Assembly (NCBI GenBank): GCA_013203045.1
Contig: JABMQN010000269.1
Location: forward strand, 1-45,217
From: Chloroflexota bacterium
Lineage (GTDB): Bacteria > Chloroflexota > Dehalococcoidia > SZUA-161 > SpSt-899
Direction of reading: 5' to 3'
Length of the DNA stretch: 45,217 bases
The notes under the pieces were generated by a model that searched no databases, was not told the DNA's origin, and was given only the letters and a program-made list of their open reading frames with translations. Both the position numbers and the translations under genes were made by a program. The first letter of the stretch is position 1, and every line of letters starts with the position of its first letter. Of the stretch, positions 8,251 through 15,716 are shown piece by piece.

Positions 8251-9543
8251 CTACGGTTCATGTACTACCGGAATCCACTCAGGGTCCACCCTAAACAGGT
8301 CTTCCTCACTACCACGTATCTCATACATCGACATGTAATTCAGGGAGGTCCGTTTGGTATCGGTAAAGCTGTGACAGTCTTCGATACCGTAGAGAGTTAA
8401 AGAAAATGATTGAGCAGCATCATAGAGAGCCTGTGAATTGAAGTTTTCGGCCCCTACAGTCTCGACTGTATCCTTTATGATTTCCATCATTATGTATATA
8501 CCGCGGACGGCCTGATATCCAGGGCCTTCGCGTATGATCGCATCAACCTCACTAGGATGATACTCATGTAGCAATTGCTTGGACAATTTGATGAGTTCAA
8601 CGTCTTCATTCCACCACGGCCCTGTCCTGATCAACAGCATTCCGTCAGACTCATCCCAAAGGTCTAAATCATCTACCATCCCATACATAGCAATCTGGAA
8701 ATCGGTACCTATGAATTTTGCTGTATAACCTGCGTCCCGATACTCTCTGACAAAATGCTGCATTGGACCAGATGGCATTACGTAGTCGCAGTCTTTCAGG
8801 GCCTCCACTTCCGCATCCCAGATGAAGGAAAAATTGTTGAGATGTCCTCCTTTCCACTCGTACTGGTCCGGGTGCGTCTCACAGTATTTCTCCATCCCAT
8901 CCAGGAATGTTTGGCTATATGCCTCAGCCCAGAAAGCTCCGCCGATCTTGGCTGGTCTATCTTTGGGGAAATCCGGGTCGTTTTCAGCAATCCATTTAAG
9001 AAGCGTATAGCTCTGGTAGTTACCAAGAGTATTGGCGGTACAGAAGATGTAACCTGGTGGTGATAGCGCTTCTATGTCAGGAACCATTGTGAAAAGCACT
9101 ATTTCATCTTCGTCAACAACTGATTTTAGAGTTGTTGCAGTTGATGGCATAGACGTGAAGATCAGGTCTGCTCCCTGTTCTTTCAACCACTCATAACCTG
9201 GCGCATCTTTGGCAGGATCCATTTGACCATCATAGCTAATCATTTCCAGATCGACTCCGGGGATGAAGTTCTGTTCATTGTAATATTGGACCATATCCTC
9301 GAGAGCCAAACCTATAACACTCATTGGATTTGATGAAGGCCCTGTGACATCCGTGAAGTTGCCAATAGTGATTGCCACTTCTTTCGCAGGTTCCGGCGTG
9401 GGATTCGCGGTTGGCGCAGACTCCGGCCTGGCCATAGGAGATGGTATCTCGTCATCGCTGCCACTGCAGGCTGCCAGTAACAAAATCATCAATAGTAAAA
9501 TCACCACAGAGACGATTCCCATTGTGCGTATGACGTTTGCCAT
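8251..9543 (-). CDS. ABC-transporter-type substrate-binding lipoprotein, copy 2
   Basis: The 430-residue paralogue of the proteins at 4522 and 14254 has a hydrophobic signal segment ending in the lipobox LLAAC, an acidic and Pro/Ala/Glu-rich linker, then the conserved ITIGNFTDVTGPSSNP and YEWLKEQGADLIFT segments of the periplasmic-binding fold. GGGAGG is placed 5 bases before the ATG at 9543. Starting at 9615 would add 24 residues before the signal peptide, which is implausible. No permease or ATPase lies nearby. It stands between the broken acetone-carboxylase gamma gene and the DapB-like dehydrogenase. Confidence 0.88.
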   Translation of the reverse strand: MANVIRTMGIVSVVILLLMILLLAACSGSDDEIPSPMARPESAPTANPTPEPAKEVAITIGNFTDVTGPSSNPMSVIGLALEDMVQYYNEQNFIPGVDLEMISYDGQMDPAKDAPGYEWLKEQGADLIFTSMPSTATTLKSVVDEDEIVLFTMVPDIEALSPPGYIFCTANTLGNYQSYTLLKWIAENDPDFPKDRPAKIGGAFWAEAYSQTFLDGMEKYCETHPDQYEWKGGHLNNFSFIWDAEVEALKDCDYVMPSGPMQHFVREYRDAGYTAKFIGTDFQIAMYGMVDDLDLWDESDGMLLIRTGPWWNEDVELIKLSKQLLHEYHPSEVDAIIREGPGYQAVRGIYIMMEIIKDTVETVGAENFNSQALYDAAQSFSLTLYGIEDCHSFTDTKRTSLNYMSMYEIRGSEEDLFRVDPEWIPVVHEP

Positions 9544-9625
9544 TTCGACCTCCCTATTTATTGAGGTGTAAAAATGGCTGGCGAAATGCCCCGGTTTACA
9601 ATCTTGCGCCCGCAATTATCATTCT

Positions 9626-9649
9626 TCAAGTCGGATAATCCACTCTCAT
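9626..9649 (-). other. Strong ribosome binding site with a 7-codon ORF in the copy 2 leader
   Basis: A consensus AAAGGAGGT precedes an ATG at 9649 that opens only seven codons. The bases just before it (9660-9674) resemble those before the copy 3 gene (15538-15552; 13 of 15 identical). This may be the decayed start of another binding-protein gene, or a small leader peptide. The remainder of 9544-9730 shows no gene. Confidence 0.3.
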
Positions 9650-9730
9650 CCGTACCTCCTTTGTACTGACAAAGTGAGATGTCCTCCAAAAAGCGGCGCT
9701 TCTTAAAACTAGCCCCGCTATCAGTGCATC

Positions 9731-10268
9731 CTATTCGATATCACGTCCCCACTGTCTGGTAACTTCGCAAGTCATATCCCGAAACTCTTTCTCATCGGGA
9801 AGCGGCCTGCCCAGCCACTCCCTATAAAAACTATCTATATCAGGCAGGGCATCGAAGACGAGCGGATAACCTACGGGTACCGCCTCTACCATGAGCATGC
9901 TGCCACACGCCGGACAGTAGAACTCTCGCACTTCGCACAGGTCGGGGTCGGGGCACTTGATTCCGGGATAAACTTCCTCGAGCTTCTCGGTGTCGTCTCT
10001 GGCAAAGATGAGGGCGCTCAGCTTCCAGTTTTGCCGCCAATCTCCGAACTCGTGGCCGCAATCGCACTTCACGACCCTCTCGGTATCCTTCTGCACCACG
10101 TTGAGACGCTCGCCCAGAGGCACTAGTATCCTTTCCGGATATGATGACAGATTCGATATATTTATCGAATCTGTCATCATCATTAGGCTTACTCATGATT
10201 TCAAATGTCTTGTTCCAGGGGAGCGTGCCGTTATAGAGGTCTTTTAAATCTTCTTTGCTGTATGACAT
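9731..10268 (-). pseudogene. Acetone-carboxylase gamma subunit-like gene, frameshifted
   Basis: Two minus-strand frames together encode an acetone carboxylase gamma (PF08882-type) protein of about 178 residues, the usual length. From the ATG at 10268 the first frame gives DLYNGTLPWNKTFEIMSKP up to DDDRFDKYIE. The second frame, from about 10140, gives RILVPLGERL, the zinc-ligand-like CDCGHEFGDW, NWK, REFYCPACG and EWLGRPLP. The joined length is not a multiple of three, so one frameshift is required. It falls in or beside the perfect palindrome at 10141-10180, where the encoded segment is also a few residues shorter than expected. The second frame has an ATG at 10183, but that product would lack the N-terminus. 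It follows the alpha relic by 9 bases, as in acxABC operons. A sequencing error cannot be excluded. Confidence 0.75.
10141..10180. repeat. Perfect 18-bp inverted repeat with 4-base loop
   Basis: Bases 10141-10158 and 10163-10180 are exact reverse complements around the loop TATT. The repeat lies inside the gamma-subunit reading frame where the frameshift occurs. Coding DNA rarely contains such a palindrome. The likely origin is a template-switch (snap-back) replication event that copied one arm from the other and also broke the frame. No T run follows, so a terminator is unlikely. Confidence 0.9.
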
Positions 10269-10277
10269 CTCTTTGCC

Positions 10278-10397
10278 TCACAGACTAAAATCATCCGGCA
10301 GCGCCCAGAAATCTTTGTACTCCTGGGTGAAGGCCTCGCTAAGCTTCATACTGCTCTGGTACATCTCTAGAATCTTGCCATCAACATTTCGGCCCAT
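10278..10397 (-). pseudogene. Relic: C-terminal tail of an acetone-carboxylase alpha (hydantoinase B-type) subunit
   Basis: Thirty-nine codons from an ATG at 10397 read KILEMYQSSMKLSEAF then FWALPDDF and stop. This resembles the end of hydantoinase B-family large subunits of acetone-type carboxylases, although I am recalling the family pattern and have not aligned it. An in-frame TGA lies two codons upstream, so nothing longer is encoded. Its position 9 bases before the gamma gene matches the B-C order of acxABC and supports the identification. The 199 bases further upstream (10398-10596) hold no recognisable gene. Confidence 0.5.
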
Positions 10398-10596
10398 AAC
10401 TCACTGACGGGATTTTTGCAGCTGGGGTATATCCATACAGCCCTAGCCCAAATATAATCGGAGCACCTCTTTTCAGCAGCCTCATATTGTTATCCCCACT
10501 AAACATTACACTTTTATCACTTTCAAGTGTACGATTGGACTCGTATACTAAACCTTAAATAAGCGAGTGTGTTGTGATTTTTAATTTTTCAGCCAA

Positions 10597-11982
10597 TTAT
10601 TTGTCTATTTGTCTATGGTCAATTGTCTCCATGAATTGAGGCAAAACCTTATTTTCTATCCATTTTATATTGATATTTCCCTGGATAAAGTCAGTTTGAT
10701 TAATCAAGAACTGGAGGAAAGGAATATTTGTCTCCACACCGGAGATTTCAAAAGTGGACAAAGCCATTTTCATATTTGCTAATGCCGCATCACGATTATC
10801 ACCTTTTGCAATTACCTTAGCCATTAGTGAATCATAATAAGGGCTGATCACATACCCCTCATAGCAGTGAGTATCTACTCTGATGCTATTGCCACCAGGT
10901 ACCACAAAACGTGTTATGCGACCGGGCGATGGGAAAAAATCATCCATAGTGTCTTCGGCTGTTATTCGGCATTCGATCGCATGACCCTTGAATTGAATAT
11001 CGGACTGAGACAAGGAGAGCGGGCTACCAAACGCCATATTGATCTGCTCCTGTATGATGTCTATGCCGGTGACCATCTCTGTAACCGGGTGTTCTACTTG
11101 AATGCGCGTGTTCACTTCCATAAAGTAGAATTGATTACGGTTTTTATCGAGCAAGAACTCCACAGTGCCTGCGCTATTGTAACCAATTGTCTCGGCAAGT
11201 TTTACCGCTGTCTCCATGATCCTGCTCCCCAAATCATCCGGAAGATCAGGTGGAGGAGCCTCCTCAACTACTTTCTGATAATGCCGTTGCGGAGAGCAGT
11301 CCCGCAGGCCTAAATGAATTACCTTGCCAAAGTTATCTCCCAAAATCTGAACCTCAACATGCCGCGCATTCTGAATGTATCGCTCAACAAAAACAGTGGG
11401 ATCACCAAAGGCGTTCCTTGCTTCCATTGAAGCCATACTGAAAGCATTTTTCAGGCCTTCCGGTTCCATGACGATCCGCATTCCTCGCCCGCCGCCACCG
11501 GCAGAAGCTTTGAAAAGCACGGGAAAACCCATTTCTTTTACTTTCGCTTCGACATCCGGATAACTGATTAGCTTTTCACTCCCCTCATTGATCGGAACAT
11601 TGCTCTCACTGGCAATTCTGCGGGCTGTAATTTTATCACCCAATTGCCTCATGACTTCGGAGCGCGGACCAATAAAAACGATGCCGTTCTCCTCACATAC
11701 TGCCGATAACTCAGGGTTTTCTGCCAGAAAACCGTACCCTGGGTGAATGGCGTCAGCGCCGGTAGTCAGGGCGGTGTCAATGATGCCCTTTATATTGAGA
11801 TAACTTAAATGAGCCGGGGAAGGGCCAATGCAGACAACTTCATCCGCCAGGCTCGCTCCCAGGCTTTCCTGATCAACTTCGGAAACAGCTAACACGGTTT
11901 CGATATCAAGCGCCTGGCATGCCTTAATGAGCCGGACCGCAATTTCTCCCCTGTTAGCAATCAAAACCCGCCTTTTTTTCAT
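10597..11982 (-). CDS. accC: Biotin carboxylase subunit (AccC/PycA type)
   Basis: The 461-residue protein uses ATP and bicarbonate to carboxylate biotin on the carrier encoded upstream. It has the biotin carboxylase N-terminal domain (RVLIANRGEIAVRLIKAC, residues 5-22), the HPGYGFLAEN segment, the ATP-grasp Gly-rich loop KASAGGGGRGM, the catalytic RIQVEHPVTE and a standard C-terminal domain. The length is normal and no key residue is missing. It lies 64 bases after the biotin carrier and closes the operon. With the carboxyltransferase at 12528 it would form a pyruvate carboxylase, oxaloacetate decarboxylase or related enzyme with separate subunits. Confidence 0.95.
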   Translation of the reverse strand: MKKRRVLIANRGEIAVRLIKACQALDIETVLAVSEVDQESLGASLADEVVCIGPSPAHLSYLNIKGIIDTALTTGADAIHPGYGFLAENPELSAVCEENGIVFIGPRSEVMRQLGDKITARRIASESNVPINEGSEKLISYPDVEAKVKEMGFPVLFKASAGGGGRGMRIVMEPEGLKNAFSMASMEARNAFGDPTVFVERYIQNARHVEVQILGDNFGKVIHLGLRDCSPQRHYQKVVEEAPPPDLPDDLGSRIMETAVKLAETIGYNSAGTVEFLLDKNRNQFYFMEVNTRIQVEHPVTEMVTGIDIIQEQINMAFGSPLSLSQSDIQFKGHAIECRITAEDTMDDFFPSPGRITRFVVPGGNSIRVDTHCYEGYVISPYYDSLMAKVIAKGDNRDAALANMKMALSTFEISGVETNIPFLQFLINQTDFIQGNINIKWIENKVLPQFMETIDHRQIDK

Positions 11983-12046
11983 CAGTACTGCAACTCCTCA
12001 AACTCTGGGAGGGAACATTTCATTCCCCCGGTATCTCACATATGTT

Positions 12047-12313
12047 TTATTTACTTGGCTCAATGAGCATCACAACTTCTCCCTTTTCCACAGTCTGGCC
12101 ATTTTCCGCAAGAATCTTCACTATATGACCATTGACACCGGCACTAACAGTATTGAGACATTTCATTACTTCAAGTATACAAACAATCGAACCTTCATCA
12201 ACCTCATCACCTACTTCCACGTAAGGTGGCTCCGTAGGACTGGGCCTGCGATAAAACACACTGGTAATTTTTGCTGCGATGGGTACAAGCCCATCTGCAT
12301 TTACAGTACTCAT
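12047..12313 (-). CDS. Biotin (biotinyl/lipoyl-domain) carrier protein
   Basis: At 88 residues this is little more than one biotinyl domain. The biotin-accepting lysine is Lys51 in EVMKC, where EAMKM is usual, and the hydrophobic half-barrel repeats follow (GHIVKILAENGQTVEKGEV). It would shuttle carboxybiotin between the carboxylase at 10597 and the carboxyltransferase at 12528. GGGGAGGT stands upstream, inside the last codons of the preceding small gene, so translation is probably coupled. There is no N-terminal dimerisation region as in AccB of fatty acid synthesis. Confidence 0.92.
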   Translation of the reverse strand: MSTVNADGLVPIAAKITSVFYRRPSPTEPPYVEVGDEVDEGSIVCILEVMKCLNTVSAGVNGHIVKILAENGQTVEKGEVVMLIEPSK

Positions 12314-12317
12314 AATT

Positions 12318-12527
12318 TTACCTCCCCTTTATTTTTGCTCTTTTATCCTGAATCACTTTGTTCTCTGTCCTGACTCGAAGACACTGTTTCTTTTTTACAT
12401 ATAGACATCTGATATCTTTATTATTCAAGCAATGCCACGGCGGTTCTTTTCCGATAAAACAGGCTTCAGGTTCCAGACCTGAACCTGCTTTGTGATATTC
12501 AACATGGTTTATCCGAAGATACCTCAT
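12318..12527 (-). CDS. Small four-cysteine protein of the carboxylase operon, unknown function
   Basis: This 69-residue ORF fills the space between the carboxyltransferase and the biotin carrier. Its ATG directly follows the TAG of the first, and its stop lies 4 bases before the second. It has Cys23, Cys33, Cys41 and Cys49 (PPWHC, DIRC, KKKQC) and a basic C-terminus, which could bind zinc or an iron-sulfur cluster. I recognise no family. Tight packing and the regular cysteines favour a real gene; the weak ribosome binding site, explained by stop-start coupling, argues for caution. Confidence 0.5.
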   Translation of the reverse strand: MRYLRINHVEYHKAGSGLEPEACFIGKEPPWHCLNNKDIRCLYVKKKQCLRVRTENKVIQDKRAKIKGR

Positions 12528-13928
12528 CTAAAAAGAATATGTCTTTGGTGGTGGCAGTGTGGATACCAATTTAAGGTCGTCCTCGGTTATACCCTGAATC
12601 TTCATGAATAAGTCCTCGTCAGACGCATTTTCCATGCCGCATTGCACTTTTATGTCTTCAATTGTTTCTGTTTCACGCCGCTCAAGATAATTGGTCCATT
12701 TTTTTTCAAGTGCCTTGGCTCGAGGATCGCTCAGTAACTTGTCCTTGAGGTTCTGATCCATGTTGGCAAGTCCGGTGTCTTCGACGCCATAAATGCCCAT
12801 GGCATACTCGATCATGCCGTCAATACACTGTTCCCATCGCCCCATGGCCACATTCATAGTAGCCTGTGTAACAATAAATTGAGAGTGCGGTGTAATCATA
12901 AGGGGCCTCCCAAGCTCTTTTATAATACTTGGGATTTCCGCCAAAACTTCATCCATCTGATCAACCATACCTAAAACCTTTAACTGATTCTCTAAAGTTG
13001 AGATCACGCCACCCGGAACCTCATGTTTGTATACTCGCTCATCGTATAGTTTAGGCGCTCCGATGGGAAGGTCTTCCTCTTTTGCAATCTTGAACAGCCG
13101 TTCCGAAGCCTCCCTGAGAGGTTCTTCATTAATACATGGCTCTAAACCAAGCACCCGTGCATTATGACACACATTAAAAATATTAAGATGAGAAGAGCCA
13201 CTTGCCAGCGGCGGGATACATGTATGGAAACGCCTGATTCCCTGTTTCATTGCTTCCACAGCTACTGCTTCATTAAAACCACTCATACCGTGAGTGTGTA
13301 GCTCTATCGGTATACCATTTGCGTTCTTTATCATAGCTGGAATTAGAGTTCTTGCACGTTCCGGCGTTAACAATCCGTCTACATCTTTAAGAACAAACAG
13401 TACCGGCTTATGTTTATCAGCAATCTTTTTCGTTACACTGCCATAATACTCATCGGTAAGCCACTCCCTGATTCCATAAGTGATATAGGGGATTGGTTCT
13501 ATTCCCACTGATCTGAAGAGGGGGAATAATATCGGAAGCTCACGCTCGATCTCATCCCGGGTACAGCAGATTAAAAGTGCTTTTTTGACCTTTCCTTTGT
13601 ATACCTTTTGCACAAACTGATAATAAAACTTCAACATTGCGCAAGTCCAATAATCACTGAGTGTACCCATCATACCAAGTGTGGGGATCATCAGCGGAGT
13701 TTTCTGAAAAGTTTTTTCTATCAACTCTTCCCTTTTCAACGGCGCTTCCTTTTGCCAGTCCAACATAAATTTAGGATATACAGATAACATTTCTACACTC
13801 GTAAAATCAGCTTGTTCTAATAATGGACCAATGGCCTCCCACATACCGTAGTTCACATACATTGCCCACAAACTCTGCGCACCATCACGAAATGTTGTGT
13901 CGTGAAAATATATCTTATTGTCACTCAT
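12528..13928 (-). CDS. Carboxyltransferase subunit of a biotin-dependent carboxylase (pyruvate carboxylase B / oxaloacetate decarboxylase alpha-like)
   Basis: The 466-residue protein is a DRE-TIM-type barrel. The metal and substrate motif is HDTTFRDGAQS (residues 9-19), the carboxylatable lysine is Lys181 in LKDVDGLLTP, and the metal-binding histidines are His211 and His213 in HTHGMSG. The C-terminal conserved carboxylase region follows, but there is no fused biotin domain; the carrier is separate. The N-terminal third differs from ordinary PycB/OadA: the stretch after DGAQS is replaced by WAMYVNYGMWEAIGPLLEQ. The substrate may therefore not be pyruvate. No OadB/OadG membrane subunit is present, so a sodium pump is unlikely. 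GGAGGT precedes the ATG by 6 bases. The operon order is carboxyltransferase, small protein, carrier, carboxylase. Confidence 0.9.
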   Translation of the reverse strand: MSDNKIYFHDTTFRDGAQSLWAMYVNYGMWEAIGPLLEQADFTSVEMLSVYPKFMLDWQKEAPLKREELIEKTFQKTPLMIPTLGMMGTLSDYWTCAMLKFYYQFVQKVYKGKVKKALLICCTRDEIERELPILFPLFRSVGIEPIPYITYGIREWLTDEYYGSVTKKIADKHKPVLFVLKDVDGLLTPERARTLIPAMIKNANGIPIELHTHGMSGFNEAVAVEAMKQGIRRFHTCIPPLASGSSHLNIFNVCHNARVLGLEPCINEEPLREASERLFKIAKEEDLPIGAPKLYDERVYKHEVPGGVISTLENQLKVLGMVDQMDEVLAEIPSIIKELGRPLMITPHSQFIVTQATMNVAMGRWEQCIDGMIEYAMGIYGVEDTGLANMDQNLKDKLLSDPRAKALEKKWTNYLERRETETIEDIKVQCGMENASDEDLFMKIQGITEDDLKLVSTLPPPKTYSF

Positions 13929-14002
13929 AATTTTACCTCCGTTTTCAAATTGAAGTTCTCATGCCCTGGTTAGAAATTTATGTTATATGACCTCCCATTT
14001 AG

Positions 14003-14185
14003 TCATTTTTTATTTTTATGTACCAGATTCAGGAAGTTGTTCGTAACGTTACGCTTCACTTCACTTCCCCTATGCATGGGATTCATATATGAGTACCACA
14101 GGCAAACTGCGCTGGCGTCCACTTCCATCATGTCGGTCATGGTGCCGCCAGCGTCAAAGGCAAGTATCTGTACCTGTTTTTCCAT
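14003..14185 (-). pseudogene. Relic: N-terminus of an acetone-carboxylase beta (hydantoinase A-type) subunit
   Basis: A good ribosome binding site (AAGGAGA, 5 bases) precedes an ATG at 14185. The first ~23 codons read QILAFDAGGTMTDMMEVD, the nucleotide-binding start of hydantoinase A / acetone-carboxylase beta proteins. After about 14117 the match ends and the frame runs into unrelated residues to a stop at 14003, giving 60 residues instead of ~700. It precedes the biotin carboxylase operon, while the alpha tail and gamma gene lie just after that operon. This is the acxA-acxB-acxC order with the middle removed. Confidence 0.65.
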
Positions 14186-14253
14186 ATTTTCTCCTTGCAA
14201 CTTCCCATTGATCTACTCCTATACCCACTGGATTTGTTTTTCAGGCGTCGAAA

Positions 14254-15525
14254 TCATGGGTTCTGAAGAACAGGAATCCACTCGGGGTCAGCACGGAACA
14301 GGTCTTTCTCATCGGCTCGCAATTCATATATGGCAAGACTGTCATTAGCATATCGTTTTGTCTCGTTGAAGCTATAACGTTGAATACCGTCAACAACCAG
14401 AGAATATGACTGCGCGGCGTCATACAAAGCCTGTGAGTTGAAGTTCTCCGCGCCTACGCTTTCCACTGCTTGCCTGATGATGTCAACCATTACATAGTAA
14501 GCACCGCCCATCGGCATGTACCCTACACCTGTCCGCATGATCTCTTCGGCTTCATCAGGATGGTATTCATGTAGACGTTCTTTGGCAAAGTTCATCAATT
14601 CGCCTTCTTCATTCCACCAGCGAGTACCCCTGATGAACAGTGATCCGTCAACCTCGTCCCAGATATTGGCATCATCTATCATCCCTATGAAAGCGGCCTG
14701 GGGTTCACTACCGAGGAATTTGGCTGTATATCCTGCCTCCCGGTACTGAGTCATAAATGCCACAGGCATTGTTGGTATGTAAATATAGTCACAATTCTTT
14801 AGTGCCTCCACTTCGGCAGTCCATACAAAGGTGAAAGGAGCTAGATATCCTCCCTCCCACTCATATTTATCCGGATGAGCCTCAGCATAGTCCTCCATGG
14901 CTGCAAGGAATTGTGGCCCAACAGAGTCAGTCCAGGAAGCACCGCCGATCATGGCCGGTCTGTCAGTTGGGGAATCAGGATCATTTTGAGCAATCCACTC
15001 AAGCAAATTAGGGGCATCATGTTCAGGAATAGCAGACACACCAAATACATACCCTGGAACAAGCAGCTCTTCAAAGGGAGCCGACAGTGAAAATAGCACG
15101 ACCTTATCTTCATTGACGATCTGTTTTAGTGCGACAGGAGATGTCGGTAGGCCAGTAAGAATAATATCTGCCCCTCTCTCTCTCAGCCACTCATAGCCTG
15201 GGATATCCCTAGAAGGATCGAACTGCCCATCGTAGGTCACGATTTTCAACTCAACTCCCGGAATCGGGTTTTCAGTATTAACATACTCGATAATGTCATT
15301 AAGGGCTATATCGACGATGCTGAATGCATTTGATGCTGGCCCGGTCTGATCAGTGAGGTTACCAATGGTGATCACTACCGGTGCCACGGTTGATGGCTGT
15401 TTCACTGTCGGTTGGTCAGTGGGTACGAGATCGTCATCATCATCGCCACAGCCAATCGACAATGACAATAACAGCAACATAACTGCCATTCCAATTATTC
15501 CCATTCGACTTCGCATTTTTATCAT
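14254..15525 (-). CDS. ABC-transporter-type substrate-binding lipoprotein, copy 3
   Basis: The 423-residue lipoprotein has a typical signal segment ending in LSIGC (lipobox), a run of aspartates, a Pro/Thr linker and the type 1 periplasmic-binding fold (ITIGNLTDQTGPASNA; YEWLRERGADIILT). It is clearly paralogous to copies 1 and 2, and all three end with a similar Glu-Trp-Ile-Pro segment or close variant. AAGGGGGT precedes the ATG by few bases. It sits 18 bases after the stop of a class III CoA-transferase relic and 68 bases before the acetone-carboxylase beta relic. Its ligand may once have been the substrate of that lost enzyme. No transporter genes accompany it. Confidence 0.88.
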   Translation of the reverse strand: MIKMRSRMGIIGMAVMLLLLSLSIGCGDDDDDLVPTDQPTVKQPSTVAPVVITIGNLTDQTGPASNAFSIVDIALNDIIEYVNTENPIPGVELKIVTYDGQFDPSRDIPGYEWLRERGADIILTGLPTSPVALKQIVNEDKVVLFSLSAPFEELLVPGYVFGVSAIPEHDAPNLLEWIAQNDPDSPTDRPAMIGGASWTDSVGPQFLAAMEDYAEAHPDKYEWEGGYLAPFTFVWTAEVEALKNCDYIYIPTMPVAFMTQYREAGYTAKFLGSEPQAAFIGMIDDANIWDEVDGSLFIRGTRWWNEEGELMNFAKERLHEYHPDEAEEIMRTGVGYMPMGGAYYVMVDIIRQAVESVGAENFNSQALYDAAQSYSLVVDGIQRYSFNETKRYANDSLAIYELRADEKDLFRADPEWIPVLQNP

Positions 15526-15543
15526 TTACCCCCTTCTTTTGTA

Positions 15544-15672
15544 CTAGCAAAGCATGTGTGGGTCTACGATACACGAGGCCGGCACCCTGGAGGCGATCAG
15601 CTCTTCTACGCATTCATCACGACTGCGATCTGCGAATAAGCTTCGAAGGGCTTCGTCGATCTCGTCTTGTTG
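15544..15672 (-). pseudogene. Relic of a class III (CaiB/BaiF) CoA-transferase
   Basis: Forty-two codons ending in TAG at 15544 read ALRSLFADRSRDECVEELI and then ASRVPASCIVDP. This is the characteristic C-terminal-half segment of CaiB/BaiF transferases, in which a helix with a WF.ARTRDE-like motif is followed by AAGVPA.PV. Nothing else of the ~400-residue enzyme is found. The relic lies between the molybdopterin enzyme stop (15717) and the start of substrate-binding protein copy 3 (15525). Confidence 0.6.
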
Positions 15673-15716
15673 GCTACGTCCAGATATCAACCAACAAACC
15701 AGGCATTGACAAGGTG

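Noticed and set aside
10398-10596. 34-codon ORF near 10390-10490 upstream of the alpha-subunit relic
   Set aside because: It reads like protein but has no match I can name and no clear link in frame to the alpha relic.
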